40,329 nt of DNA from Agathobacter sp. Its GTDB lineage: Bacteria > Bacillota > Clostridia > Lachnospirales > Lachnospiraceae. The translations under genes were made by a program, and so were the position numbers. Below, piece by piece: positions 1 to 10,920 of the stretch. The notes below the pieces were generated by a model. It saw only the letters and a list, made by a program, of their open reading frames with translations. It was not told where the DNA came from and ran no database searches. The first letter of the stretch is position 1; each line of letters opens with the position of its first letter. Location of the stretch: the NCBI GenBank assembly GCA_017623935.1, contig JAGAOC010000092.1:1-40329 (forward strand), read 5' to 3'.

Positions 1-642
1 ATGGGAAAAGAAATCATTATTGAAAATGTAAATCTTTCAATTGGAAAAGCACAGATTTTAAAAGATATCTCTATGGAAATGGAAAAAGGTCTTATCTATG
101 GACTCGTGGGAAGAAATGGATCGGGAAAGACGATGTTGATGAAATGTATCTGTGGATTTATCAAACCTACTAGCGGAAAAATTACAGTACAGGGAAAACA
201 GGTGGGAAAAGAGGTGGATTTCCCAAGAAATATGGGAATTATTATCGAGAATCCAGCATTTGTACCTAATTACAGTGGGCTAAAGAATTTGAAAATGCTA
301 GCAGGATTAAATCGTAAGATTAAGGAGTCACAGATCATTGAAACCCTTGAGAAAGTAGGACTTGATCCGAAATTAAAGCTTCATGTTAAAAAATATTCTC
401 TGGGAATGAGACAGCGTCTTGGGATTGCTCAGGCAATTATGGAGGATCCGGATATCTTGATCCTGGACGAGCCGATGAATGGCTTAGATAAAGACGGGGT
501 AGAAGATGTAAGAAAATTATTATTAGACCTGAAAGAACAAGGCAAGACCATAGTGATTGCCAGCCATAATGCATTAGATATTGAGATTCTCTGCGATTAT
601 GTCTGGGAAATGGAAAAGGGAATTGCTAAACAGATTAGTTGA
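1..642 (+). CDS. ABC transporter ATP-binding protein (ABC-2 type exporter ATPase)
   Basis: This 213-residue nucleotide-binding subunit would power a membrane exporter from the cytoplasmic face. Walker A is GRNGSGKT (residues 37-44), the signature is SLGMRQ (133-138), Walker B is DILILDEP (151-158) and the switch histidine is H189 in ASHN. The length and the segment IIIENPAFVPNYSG resemble ATPases paired with ABC-2 permeases (drug, bacteriocin or lantibiotic-immunity type). The ATG is the first base of the window, so the upstream context, the partner permease and a possible earlier start cannot be seen. A terminator follows directly, so this is the last gene of its operon and is separate from the ATP synthase genes. 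Substrate unknown. Confidence 0.9.
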   Translation: MGKEIIIENVNLSIGKAQILKDISMEMEKGLIYGLVGRNGSGKTMLMKCICGFIKPTSGKITVQGKQVGKEVDFPRNMGIIIENPAFVPNYSGLKNLKMLAGLNRKIKESQIIETLEKVGLDPKLKLHVKKYSLGMRQRLGIAQAIMEDPDILILDEPMNGLDKDGVEDVRKLLLDLKEQGKTIVIASHNALDIEILCDYVWEMEKGIAKQIS

Positions 643-646
643 TCAG

Positions 647-677
647 AAACGCTTATCTTGCAAAGGTAGGCGTTTTT
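647..677 (+). terminator. Rho-independent terminator after the ABC ATPase gene
   Basis: An 11-bp stem (647-657 with 665-675, including two G-U pairs) has a 7-base loop and runs into a T5 tract. It begins five bases after the stop codon and separates this gene from the ATP synthase operon. Confidence 0.85.
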
Positions 678-762
678 AATTTTATAATCTTATTTGGGAA
701 AATTTAGATTTACTGGATAATTGTGTAAAATAATAAATTTCTCTCGACAAAAAGTAATTTTA

Positions 763-790
763 TGGACATTTTGTGTAAAACTGTTATAAT
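763..790 (+). promoter_or_regulatory. Predicted sigma-A promoter of the ATP synthase operon
   Basis: TGGACA (763-768), a 16-base spacer and a perfect TATAAT (785-790) lie in an AT-rich gap about 48 bases upstream of the first atp gene. Found by motif reading only. Confidence 0.65.
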
Positions 791-837
791 AGAAATAGTT
801 TTATTATATAAAAAAGAACTTTTATAAAGGAAATCAT

Positions 838-1077
838 ATGAAGAAAGAAGATCGTCAGGTCTGGGAAGCCATGACCATGGTATTTCAGTTTGGACTGAAT
901 ATGCTGGTGCCAATTTTCCTTTGTACGATGCTTGGAGTGTGGATTTCTGATAAGACCGGCATCACATGGATCGTCATCGTATTCTTTTTTGTTGGTGCAT
1001 TAGCCGGCTATACGAATATATTTAAGATGGCAAAGCGTATTATGAAGGATGATAAGGATGTTAAAAAGGATAAATGA
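838..1077 (+). CDS. atpZ: AtpZ/AtpI-family small membrane protein
   Basis: This 79-residue protein opens the ATP synthase operon. It has two hydrophobic segments (about residues 15-36 and 43-60) joined by a short loop containing SDKTG, then a lysine/aspartate-rich tail. That is the usual layout of the AtpZ family at the head of F-type ATPase operons, where members are linked to c-ring assembly or ion handling. The role here is inferred from position and topology, because the sequence has no catalytic motif. The next gene starts inside its 3' end, suggesting translational coupling. Confidence 0.75.
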   Translation: MKKEDRQVWEAMTMVFQFGLNMLVPIFLCTMLGVWISDKTGITWIVIVFFFVGALAGYTNIFKMAKRIMKDDKDVKKDK

Positions 1078-1510
1078 TGCATTACCGGGGCTGGTTCTGG
1101 GAATTCTTATTTGGGGAGTCTTGGTTCAGTTTACGGGAGTGTGGTTTGTGGAGGATAAACTGAGATATTCCGTGGGCTTATGGTTCGGAATAGCAGTTGC
1201 CATTGGTATGGCGATCAACCTCGCAGTTGTAATATATGACTCCGTTTCTATCGGAGAAGCAGAAAATGCCAATCGCAGGATTGTTGCGAAATCAGTTTTA
1301 CGATATGCAATCGTAGTGATCCTGTTTTTTATATTGGGCTATTTTAATCTTGGAAATTTGTTTACCGCCTTTCTGGGAGTGCTGGGACTGAAAATGTCCG
1401 CTTATATGCAGCCTCTTTTTGAACGGTTCTCGAACAAATTGAGCGGAAGAACTGATGCGGCTTCCTGCGAAGATAATAGTGAAAATTCAGATAAGGAGGT
1501 GACATTGTGA
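1058..1510 (+). CDS. atpI: ATP synthase subunit I (AtpI), c-ring assembly factor
   Basis: This is a polytopic membrane protein of about 150 residues with four hydrophobic helices and a hydrophilic C-terminal tail. Size, topology and position between atpZ and atpB fit AtpI, which helps assemble the c-ring in other bacteria. The ATG at 1058 is preferred because GAAGG (1044-1048) lies nine bases upstream. An in-frame ATG at 1049 is possible but has no spaced ribosome binding site. The gene overlaps the end of atpZ by 20 bases and overlaps atpB by four bases (GTGA), so the three are probably translationally coupled. Confidence 0.75.
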   Translation: MLKRINDALPGLVLGILIWGVLVQFTGVWFVEDKLRYSVGLWFGIAVAIGMAINLAVVIYDSVSIGEAENANRRIVAKSVLRYAIVVILFFILGYFNLGNLFTAFLGVLGLKMSAYMQPLFERFSNKLSGRTDAASCEDNSENSDKEVTL

Positions 1511-2232
1511 ATCAGGGAATCTTATTGTCAGCAGACATTGACTTTATGATACACGGGATCATACCCTTGGAATTCTTTGGTCAGACTGTTTACATTACCA
1601 CATCTCATGCCTGTATTTTAATCGTAATGGCAATTATGATCATTTTTGCGGTCATTGCCAATCGCAAGTTAAAGAAGGCAACAGAGATACCGGATGGCTT
1701 TCAGAATGTGATCGAGCTCATCGTAGAGAAGCTAGATGGCATGGTAGAGAGCACCATGGGAAAATGGACGCCAAGATTTGTGAATTATATCAGCACCATT
1801 TTCATTTTTATTCTTTTGAGTAATATATCCGGACTATTTGGTTTAAGACCACCGACAGCAGATTACGGTACAACATTGGCATTGGGTCTTATTACGTTTT
1901 GTATGATTCACTTTAACAAGATTAAGCATCAAAGTGCCAAAACAATCTGGACAGATATGTGTTCGCCGCTGCCGCCTTGGCTGCCGATCTGGCTGCCGAT
2001 CAACGTGATAAGCGAAATTGCAGTTCCGATTTCCTTATCTTTGCGACTTTTTGCAAATGTTCTTTCCGGAACCGTTATGATGGCACTGGTGTATGGACTG
2101 CTGGGAAAGATCGCAGTAATATGGCCAGCAGCACTTCACGTATACTTTGACTTGTTCTCAGGAGCAATTCAGACATACGTTTTCTGTATGTTGACAATGA
2201 CTTATGTTACAAACGCATGTGAAACAGAATAA
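1507..2232 (+). CDS. atpB: F0F1 ATP synthase subunit a
   Basis: This is the 241-residue stator subunit of the F0 ion channel. The essential arginine lies in the conserved LSLRLFAN segment (R180), within the long helix that faces the c-ring. SNISGLFGLRPPT (about 105-117) is another typical subunit a segment. Translation starts at GTG 1507, preceded by AAGGAGGTGA, and overlaps the atpI stop codon. Length and gene order (B-E-F-H-A-G-D-C) are normal for Firmicutes. Confidence 0.97.
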   Translation: MNQGILLSADIDFMIHGIIPLEFFGQTVYITTSHACILIVMAIMIIFAVIANRKLKKATEIPDGFQNVIELIVEKLDGMVESTMGKWTPRFVNYISTIFIFILLSNISGLFGLRPPTADYGTTLALGLITFCMIHFNKIKHQSAKTIWTDMCSPLPPWLPIWLPINVISEIAVPISLSLRLFANVLSGTVMMALVYGLLGKIAVIWPAALHVYFDLFSGAIQTYVFCMLTMTYVTNACETE

Positions 2233-2238
2233 AAATAA

Positions 2239-2526
<288 letters not shown>

Positions 2527-2564
2527 TAAGGAGCAGATAATCCGTTTGAAGGGAGAGTAGAACA

Positions 2565-3076
2565 TTGCTAGCGCAAAGTTTTTTATTTAATCTTGATGCT
2601 CAGCTGCTCTTCGATACCATACTGCTCGTAGTTGCAGTGTTTGTTCTGATGCTGATTATGTCAAATATGCTGTTCAATCCAGCTAGAAAGCTGTTGAAAG
2701 ACAGACAGGATAAGATCAACAGTGACATTAAGAATGCATTAGATGACAAAGAATGTGCTGCTGCATTAAAAGCAGAATATGAGAGCAAGCTGAAAGAGAT
2801 CGACAAAGAAGCAGAGGCAATTCTTTCCGAAGCTAGACAGAAAGCCTTAAAGAATGAGGCAAAGATCGTGGAAGATGCCAAAGCAGAAGCTTCCCGCATT
2901 ATCAAAAGAGCGCAGGAAGAAGCATTGCTGGAAAAGAAGCACGCAATGGACGATATGAAGCAGGAGATGATCGCAATCGCATCTCTTATGGCAGAAAAAG
3001 TCGTTGCAGCTTCTATTGATACAACAATTCAGGATACTCTTGTAGAAGAGACATTGAAAGAGATGGGTGATTCCAC

Positions 3077-3089
<13 letters not shown>
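2565..3089 (+). CDS. atpF: F0F1 ATP synthase subunit b
   Basis: This 174-residue peripheral stalk subunit has one N-terminal membrane helix (about residues 13-33). A long charged coiled coil rich in Lys, Glu and Ala follows and links the membrane sector to F1 through delta. The start is TTG at 2565, since no in-frame ATG precedes the membrane helix; a GAAGGGAGAG purine tract lies upstream. Its last 13 bases overlap atpH, implying coupled translation of the two stalk subunits. Confidence 0.93.
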
Positions 3090-5145
<2,056 letters not shown>

Positions 5146-5171
5146 TCATGGCAGAAAGTAGGTGGTAAGAA

Positions 5172-6026
5172 ATGGCCTCCATGCGAGACATTAAGCGAAG
5201 AAAGAGCAGTATTTCCAGTACTCAGCAGATCACCAAAGCCATGAAGCTTGTTTCTACCGTAAAACTCCAGAAAGCAAAGACCAGAGCGGAACAGACGACA
5301 CCGTACTTTGACTATATGTATCGGACAGTCAGTTCCATGCTGGCTAAGAGCAATAATATCGATCATCCTTATCTGACTTCCGGGGAGACCCCGAAGAAAG
5401 CGGTGGTAGTGATCACTTCCAACCGTGGCCTTGCAGGTGGATACAATACCAATGTGGTAAAATTGATCACCGGAGCAGATTGGAAAAAAGAAGATCTGGA
5501 TATATACGCTGTGGGCGGAAAAGGTGCTGAGATCCTAGACCGCCGGGGATATCATATTGCAGGAAGCTATCCGGAGATCATGGAAGATCCATGTTATGAA
5601 GATGCTTCTGCTCTTTGCAAGAAGGTGTTAGATGCTTTTACTTCGGGAGAAGTAGGAGAGATCTATCTGGCATATACCCATTTTAAGAACACGGTAAGCC
5701 ATGAACCAAAGCTGATCAAGTTACTTCCAGTTGAGATACCGGAAGAGACAGAGGAGGATGAAGATCTGGTCATGATGAATTATGAGCCAAACGAGACAGA
5801 GGCTCTTAATATGATCATTCCAAAATATGTGACCAGCTTATTCTATGGGGCTTTGGTAGAAGCTCTTGCCAGTGAAAATGGGGCGAGAATGCAGGCAATG
5901 GATTCTGCAACCAGTAATGCAGATGAATTAATAAGTGATCTGACGTTGAAATACAACCGGGCAAGACAGGGTTCCATTACTCAGGAACTTACAGAGATCA
6001 TTGCCGGTGCCAATGCTATTTCATAA
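5172..6026 (+). CDS. atpG: F0F1 ATP synthase subunit gamma
   Basis: This 284-residue protein is the central rotor shaft. The N-terminal helix is recognisable from RDIKRRKSSISSTQQITKAM, and the C-terminal helix from LKYNRARQGSITQELTEI, the two segments that form the coiled coil inside the head. A variable acidic stretch (about residues 193-207, EETEEDEDLVMM) lies in between. It starts 27 bases after atpA with an AGGTGG site upstream. A hairpin follows before atpD. Confidence 0.97.
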   Translation: MASMRDIKRRKSSISSTQQITKAMKLVSTVKLQKAKTRAEQTTPYFDYMYRTVSSMLAKSNNIDHPYLTSGETPKKAVVVITSNRGLAGGYNTNVVKLITGADWKKEDLDIYAVGGKGAEILDRRGYHIAGSYPEIMEDPCYEDASALCKKVLDAFTSGEVGEIYLAYTHFKNTVSHEPKLIKLLPVEIPEETEEDEDLVMMNYEPNETEALNMIIPKYVTSLFYGALVEALASENGARMQAMDSATSNADELISDLTLKYNRARQGSITQELTEIIAGANAIS

Positions 6027-6035
6027 GAGATTTAA

Positions 6036-6060
6036 GAACTGTGGGGAAATGCCACAGTTC
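6036..6060 (+). other. Intercistronic hairpin between atpG and atpD
   Basis: A perfect 9-bp inverted repeat (6036-6044 with 6052-6060) with a 7-base loop sits in the 69-base gap. It is followed by CTATAC rather than a T tract, so it is not a normal terminator. It could be an mRNA processing or stability element that sets the ratio of beta to the upstream subunits; that role is inferred. Confidence 0.6.
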
Positions 6061-6083
6061 CTATACAAAATAATTAGAGTTAA

Positions 6084-7487
<1,404 letters not shown>

Positions 7488-7498
7488 GGGGTGAGCAT

Positions 7499-7906
7499 AT
7501 GGCAGATGGAAATATGTTTAAGGTGGAGATCATAACACCTGACCGAGTATTTTATACCGGCGAAGCGAACTTTATCGAATTTACAACTGCCTCTGGGGAC
7601 ATAGGTGTGTATAAGAATCACATTCCAATGACCACAGTCTTGGCTCCGGGGATCGTAACCATTCACGAAGCAGAAGGAACCAAAGAGGCAGCAGTACATG
7701 CTGGTTTCGTTGAGATCCTTAACGAGAAAGTAACCCTGTTAGCAGAACTGGCAGAGTGGCCAGACGAAATCGATGTAAGTCGAGCAGAAGCCGCAAGGGA
7801 ACGTGCGGAAGAGCGTTTGAGAAATCATTCCGCAGAAATCGATACTAAGCGTGCAGAGTATGCACTGCGAAAAGCCCTGATACGAATTGATGTAGCAGGA
7901 AAATAA
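7499..7906 (+). CDS. atpC: F0F1 ATP synthase subunit epsilon
   Basis: This 135-residue rotor subunit has an N-terminal beta-sandwich, recognisable from FKVEIITPDRVFYTGEA and GDIGVYKNHIPMTTVLAPG, and a C-terminal helical hairpin rich in Arg, Glu and Ala that can regulate ATP hydrolysis. It is the last gene of the operon and is followed within 20 bases by a strong terminator. A GGGGTGAGC purine tract precedes the start. Full length. Confidence 0.96.
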   Translation: MADGNMFKVEIITPDRVFYTGEANFIEFTTASGDIGVYKNHIPMTTVLAPGIVTIHEAEGTKEAAVHAGFVEILNEKVTLLAELAEWPDEIDVSRAEAARERAEERLRNHSAEIDTKRAEYALRKALIRIDVAGK

Positions 7907-7922
7907 CACATGAGAAGAATTT

Positions 7923-7969
7923 ATTGCTTCGTAATACCGCGTCTGCGGAGATTGCGAAGCAATCTTTTT
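7923..7969 (+). terminator. Rho-independent terminator of the atp operon
   Basis: A 13-bp stem (7923-7935 with 7951-7963, one G-T pair) encloses a second 4-bp GC stem (7937-7940 with 7945-7948) and ends in T5 (7965-7969). Confidence 0.92.
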
Positions 7970-7991
7970 GGTAATATAGGAGTCTTACATA

Positions 7992-9337
7992 ATGGATAAC
8001 AAACAAGATTTTACCCAGGGAAGCATATTTGGAAAAATGGTGCAGTTCATGTTTCCTATATTAGGCGCACAGATCTTGCAGGCAATGTACGGTGCAGTAG
8101 ATATGCTGATCGTTGGGCGTTTTGGAACCAATGCAGGAATATCGGCAGTATCTACGGGAAGTAGTATCATGAATCTGGTAACTTTTGTCTTAAGTGCATT
8201 GGCATCAGGCGTTATGATACTGATCGGCAGATATTTAGGTGAGAGGCGAAACGAGCGAATTGGAAAATTGATCGGAAGTGCAGTTGCCTTCTTTTTGATC
8301 CTGGCAGCAGTCCTTATGGTGGTATTGGTGGTGTTTGCAAAGCCGATCGCCATTCTTATGCAGGCACCAGAGGAAGCAGTAGATCTGACGGCGCAGTATA
8401 TCCGCATTTGCGGAGTGGGGTTTGTATTTGTAGTTTTCCATAATCTGATAAGCTGTATTTTCAGGGGATTAGGAAACTCAAAATTGCCCCTCTTATTTGT
8501 GGCAATCGCCTGTGTAGTAAATATTGGAGCAGATCTTCTTTTGATCGCTGTCTTTGGTATGAATGTAGCAGGGGCGGCAATCGCAACCATTTTCGCACAG
8601 GCAGTCAGCGTTATTTTGTCACTCCTTATTATAAGAAAACAGAAATTGGCCTTTACTTTTTCCAGAAAAGATATCCGTTTGGGAAGCGAAGCAGAGGCAT
8701 TTATCCGAGTAGGTGCACCTTTAGCATTACAGGAACTTTTGACCAACATCTCTTTCCTTGCCTTATGCGCATTTATCAACAGACTGGGATTAGATGCCTC
8801 TAACGGTTATGGGATTGCCCAAAAGATCCAGTCCTTTATTATGCTGATCCCATCCTCTATCATGCAGTGCATGGCATCCTTTGTAGCCCAGAATGTGGGA
8901 GCGGGAAAAGAGGATCGTGCAAAAAAGGAATGTTATATGGTATGACTGTGGGAGCAGGAATCGGAATCGTGATCGCAGCACTAGCATTTTTCAAGGGAGA
9001 TCTGCTGGCGTCCATCTTCTCGGACAATCCACAGGATATCGCAAGAGCGTTTGAGTATTTACGGGGATTTGCACCAGAAGCCATCATTACCAGCATTTTG
9101 TTCAGTTTCATGGGATATTTTAATGGACACTCCAGATCAACCTTTGTAATGATCCAAGGATTGGCACAGTCCTTTTTGATCAGACTGCCTATGTCCTATA
9201 TCATGAGTATTCAGCCGAATGCCTCACTGACCAATATTGGACTGGCAGCACCAACTGCTACAGTATTTGGCATTACGCTATGTTTGCTGTATTACATACA
9301 TATGACGCGGGCGGATCGAAAGAAATCAGAAAAATAG
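7992..9337 (+). pseudogene. MATE-family efflux transporter, interrupted by a one-base frameshift
   Basis: Reading 7992-8927 in one frame and 8927-9337 in the -1 frame gives a continuous protein of about 448 residues, the normal MATE length, with about 12 hydrophobic helices. The N-terminal part (QGSIFGKMVQFMFPILGAQ, YGAVDMLIVGRF) is typical of MATE drug/Na+ or drug/H+ antiporters. In the first frame a stop occurs at 8943-8945, just after an A6 run (8921-8926). One extra A, or one -1 ribosomal slip at A AAA AAG (8921-8927), restores the protein. Both halves are well preserved, so this is a very recent mutation, a sequence error, or recoding. The start is preceded by TAGGAG. It follows the atp terminator with no clear promoter. 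Confidence 0.85.
8909..8927 (+). other. Shine-Dalgarno-like AGAGGA followed by slippery heptamer A AAA AAG
   Basis: AGAGGA (8909-8914) lies six bases before A AAA AAG (8921-8927), which is in the zero frame of the MATE gene. This heptamer and an upstream Shine-Dalgarno-like element are the arrangement used for -1 frameshifting in E. coli dnaX, though dnaX has a 10-base spacing. I saw no convincing downstream stem-loop. Confidence 0.4.
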
Positions 9338-9347
9338 GGGAAGCCTT

Positions 9348-10337
9348 ATGAAAACACAAATTTTTGCCACCTTTGGTCCTTCCTGTGGAAGGAAAGAAGT
9401 ATTAAAAGCAATGATAGCAGCAGGGATGACGGGGATGCGGTTAAATCTATCCCATACCACTCTGCCAGATAGCGAAGGGTATATTAGGGCTTATCAGGAA
9501 GCCGCAAAAGAGCTGGGCATAAAACCTCAGATCTTAATTGACATGCAGGGGCCAGAGCTTCGAGTAGGTGCCCTGAAAGAGCCAGTATTTTTGCAGGAAA
9601 AAGAGACGATCTGTCTTGGAGGAACCCAAATCCCGGTTCCAAAAGAGGTGTTGGAAGCGGCGTGCCCAAGGGATATCATCCTGTTGGATGATGGAAAGAT
9701 CCAGATAGAAGTGATAGAGCAGATGGCAGGCGGATGTATCAAGGCGAGAGTCCTGCGGGGCGGACAGCTTCTGGGACATAAGAGCATTAAGATACAGAAT
9801 AAGAATGTGGCTATGCCAGTGTTGACAGAGCATGATCTGGAAAATATCCGCTTGGCGAAAGAGTATGGGGTAACCGCCCTTATGCAGCCTTTTGTCTTAA
9901 AAGGGCAAGATCTGACTTATGTAAGGAATATCTTAAAAGAAAACCATGCAGAGGATATTCAGATATTTGCGAAAATAGAGAATCAGATGGGAGTAGCAAA
10001 TCTGGAGGATATTCTGCCAGAGGCGGATGTGATCGTAATCGCCAGAGGGGACTTAGGAAATGATATGCCACTCTGGGAATTGCCGGCAGTTCAAAAAGAT
10101 ATAGAAGAGACCTGTAAGAAAAAAGGAAAGCCTTATGTGGTGGTAACTCAGATGTTGGCGTCTATGGAAGAAAGACCGGTGCCAACACGGGCAGAAGTTT
10201 CAGATATCTTTCATGCAGTATGGCATGGTGCTTGGGGAGTCATGATCACGGGGGAATCTGCAGTGGGAAAATATCCCGTAGAATCAGTGACGTATCTGGC
10301 GAATACAGCCCGGACAGCAGAAGAATATATGAAATAA
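9348..10337 (+). CDS. Pyruvate kinase-like protein, catalytic barrel only
   Basis: This 329-residue protein matches the pyruvate kinase TIM barrel with a small inserted B domain. Motifs in order are RLNLSH (31-36), DMQGPELR (65-72, canonical DTKGPEIR), DDGKI (114-118), the catalytic lysine and metal-ligand glutamate in FAKIEN (K209, E211), ARGDLG (232-237, metal ligand D235), TQMLASM (267-273), PTRAEVSD (279-286) and TGESAVGKYP (301-310). It ends after the barrel, so the C-terminal allosteric domain of normal enzymes (about 470 residues) is absent, and a terminator follows close behind. It may be an active minimal enzyme or a paralogue with another substrate. The ATG is 10 bases after the MATE gene and has an AGGGGAAG site, so the two are probably co-transcribed. 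Confidence 0.8.
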   Translation: MKTQIFATFGPSCGRKEVLKAMIAAGMTGMRLNLSHTTLPDSEGYIRAYQEAAKELGIKPQILIDMQGPELRVGALKEPVFLQEKETICLGGTQIPVPKEVLEAACPRDIILLDDGKIQIEVIEQMAGGCIKARVLRGGQLLGHKSIKIQNKNVAMPVLTEHDLENIRLAKEYGVTALMQPFVLKGQDLTYVRNILKENHAEDIQIFAKIENQMGVANLEDILPEADVIVIARGDLGNDMPLWELPAVQKDIEETCKKKGKPYVVVTQMLASMEERPVPTRAEVSDIFHAVWHGAWGVMITGESAVGKYPVESVTYLANTARTAEEYMK

Positions 10338-10364
10338 TTCGGATTGAATAGAAGACAAAAATGA

Positions 10365-10400
10365 AGGGCTATTCAATTTCTTTGTTAATTGAATAGCCCT
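10365..10400. terminator. Bidirectional Rho-independent terminator
   Basis: A perfect 14-bp inverted repeat (10365-10378 with 10387-10400) has an 8-base loop. On the minus strand it runs into T5 (10361-10357), a good terminator for the small minus-strand unit. On the plus strand it follows the pyruvate-kinase-like gene but has only a weak T tract. Confidence 0.8.
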
Positions 10401-10401
10401 C

Positions 10402-10425
10402 TTAATGAATTTCCAAAAGTTTCAC
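10402..10425 (-). CDS. Micro-ORF 3 (seven codons, GTG start)
   Basis: GTG follows AGAGAGG (10439-10433) with seven bases between. It encodes MKLLEIH and stops one base before the terminator stem. Its tight fit between ribosome binding site and terminator is the only support. Confidence 0.25.
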   Translation of the reverse strand: MKLLEIH

Positions 10426-10462
10426 TGTATAACCTCTCTTTCTATTAATTTTGGTTGGTGTG

Positions 10463-10483
10463 CTATGGATCTCTTCCTTTCAT
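10463..10483 (-). CDS. Micro-ORF 2 (MKGRDP)
   Basis: ATG follows GGAGGAG (10496-10490) with six bases between, a near-ideal initiation site, and the frame stops after six codons. It could be a leader peptide or a chance match within an RNA gene. Confidence 0.3.
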   Translation of the reverse strand: MKGRDP

Positions 10484-10501
10484 ATCAATCTCCTCCGTAT
10501 G

Positions 10502-10570
10502 TCAATCTATGTTAACTCTTATGAGAGATTTTAAAAATGGGATTCCTTGTAATATGATACTTATTTCAAT
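10502..10570 (-). CDS. Micro-ORF 1 (22 residues, possible ATT start)
   Basis: AAGGAGG (10584-10578) lies seven bases before an ATT codon that opens a 22-codon frame with a hydrophobic start and a few basic residues (ILQGIPFLKSLIRV). ATT initiation is rare. The alternative is TTG at 10569, which gives only two codons before a stop. Coding status is uncertain. Confidence 0.2.
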   Translation of the reverse strand: MEISIILQGIPFLKSLIRVNID

Positions 10571-10617
10571 GGACTGTCCTCCTTGTTTATGAAGTTGTCT
10601 CTTCTTTTGATAGTGTT

Positions 10618-10646
10618 ATTGTATTACACATTTTAAGAAATGTCAA
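10618..10646 (-). promoter_or_regulatory. Near-consensus sigma-A promoter on the minus strand
   Basis: On the minus strand TTGACA (10646-10641) and TACAAT (10623-10618) are separated by exactly 17 bases. It reads away from the pilus locus into the small transcript that ends at 10365-10357. Confidence 0.75.
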
Positions 10647-10734
10647 TATATAATTTGAAAATATTTGTAAAATAATTTAATTGTCAGACAATGTTAAAAA
10701 CGGTGTGAATTTGCTAGTCAGAGTATGAGATATA

Positions 10735-10763
10735 TTGATTTTTTTACAGAAAGAGTGTATAAT
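10735..10763 (+). promoter_or_regulatory. Predicted sigma-A promoter of the surface-fibre locus
   Basis: TTGATT (10735-10740), a 17-base spacer and TATAAT (10758-10763) lie about 160 bases upstream of the first gene of the locus. The predicted start near 10770 leaves a leader of about 150 bases. Confidence 0.7.
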
Positions 10764-10796
10764 TGAATCGGAAAAGACTGAAAAACGAGCGAAAAC

Positions 10797-10838
10797 AAAC
10801 AAAAATTATACAAATTCAACAATTGTATAGTTTTGTTT
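10797..10838 (+). promoter_or_regulatory. AT-rich hairpin in the leader of the surface-fibre operon
   Basis: Bases 10797-10813 pair imperfectly with 10823-10838 (core TATACAA/TTGTATA, then A/T pairs with one bulge and one wobble). The 3' arm is T-rich. It could act as an attenuator or 5' stability element. The stem is nearly all A-T, so its stability is doubtful. Confidence 0.4.
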
Positions 10839-10920
10839 TTGTATGCTTTGAATAAATATATAACAGTGCGGTTAAGAATTTAAAAAATAAGACGAAAAAA
10901 TATAAGCCGAGTTAAAATTT

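Larger units (their letters stand above)
10357..10611 (-). ncRNA. Candidate small minus-strand transcript with micro-ORFs
   Basis: A near-consensus promoter (10618-10646) points into this segment and a terminator closes it, giving a predicted RNA of about 255 bases. No normal gene fits. It contains three strong ribosome-binding-site-like sequences, each followed by seven or six bases and a possible start codon: AAGGAGG then ATT (10570), GGAGGAG then ATG (10483), AGAGAGG then GTG (10425). The RNA may be a small regulator, a leader or a micropeptide mRNA. The extent is predicted from promoter and terminator only. Confidence 0.5.

Noticed and set aside
7985-8779. Long open frame (264 codons) on the minus strand opposite the MATE gene
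   Set aside because: It is a shadow of the MATE reading frame, with no ribosome binding site, and its composition is low in recognisable domain content. The plus-strand MATE homology explains the region.
8867-9337. A separate 156-codon gene starting at 8867
   Set aside because: Its first codons overlap the MATE frame and read as out-of-frame translation. The homologous part begins only after the A6 run, so it is the 3' half of the MATE gene.
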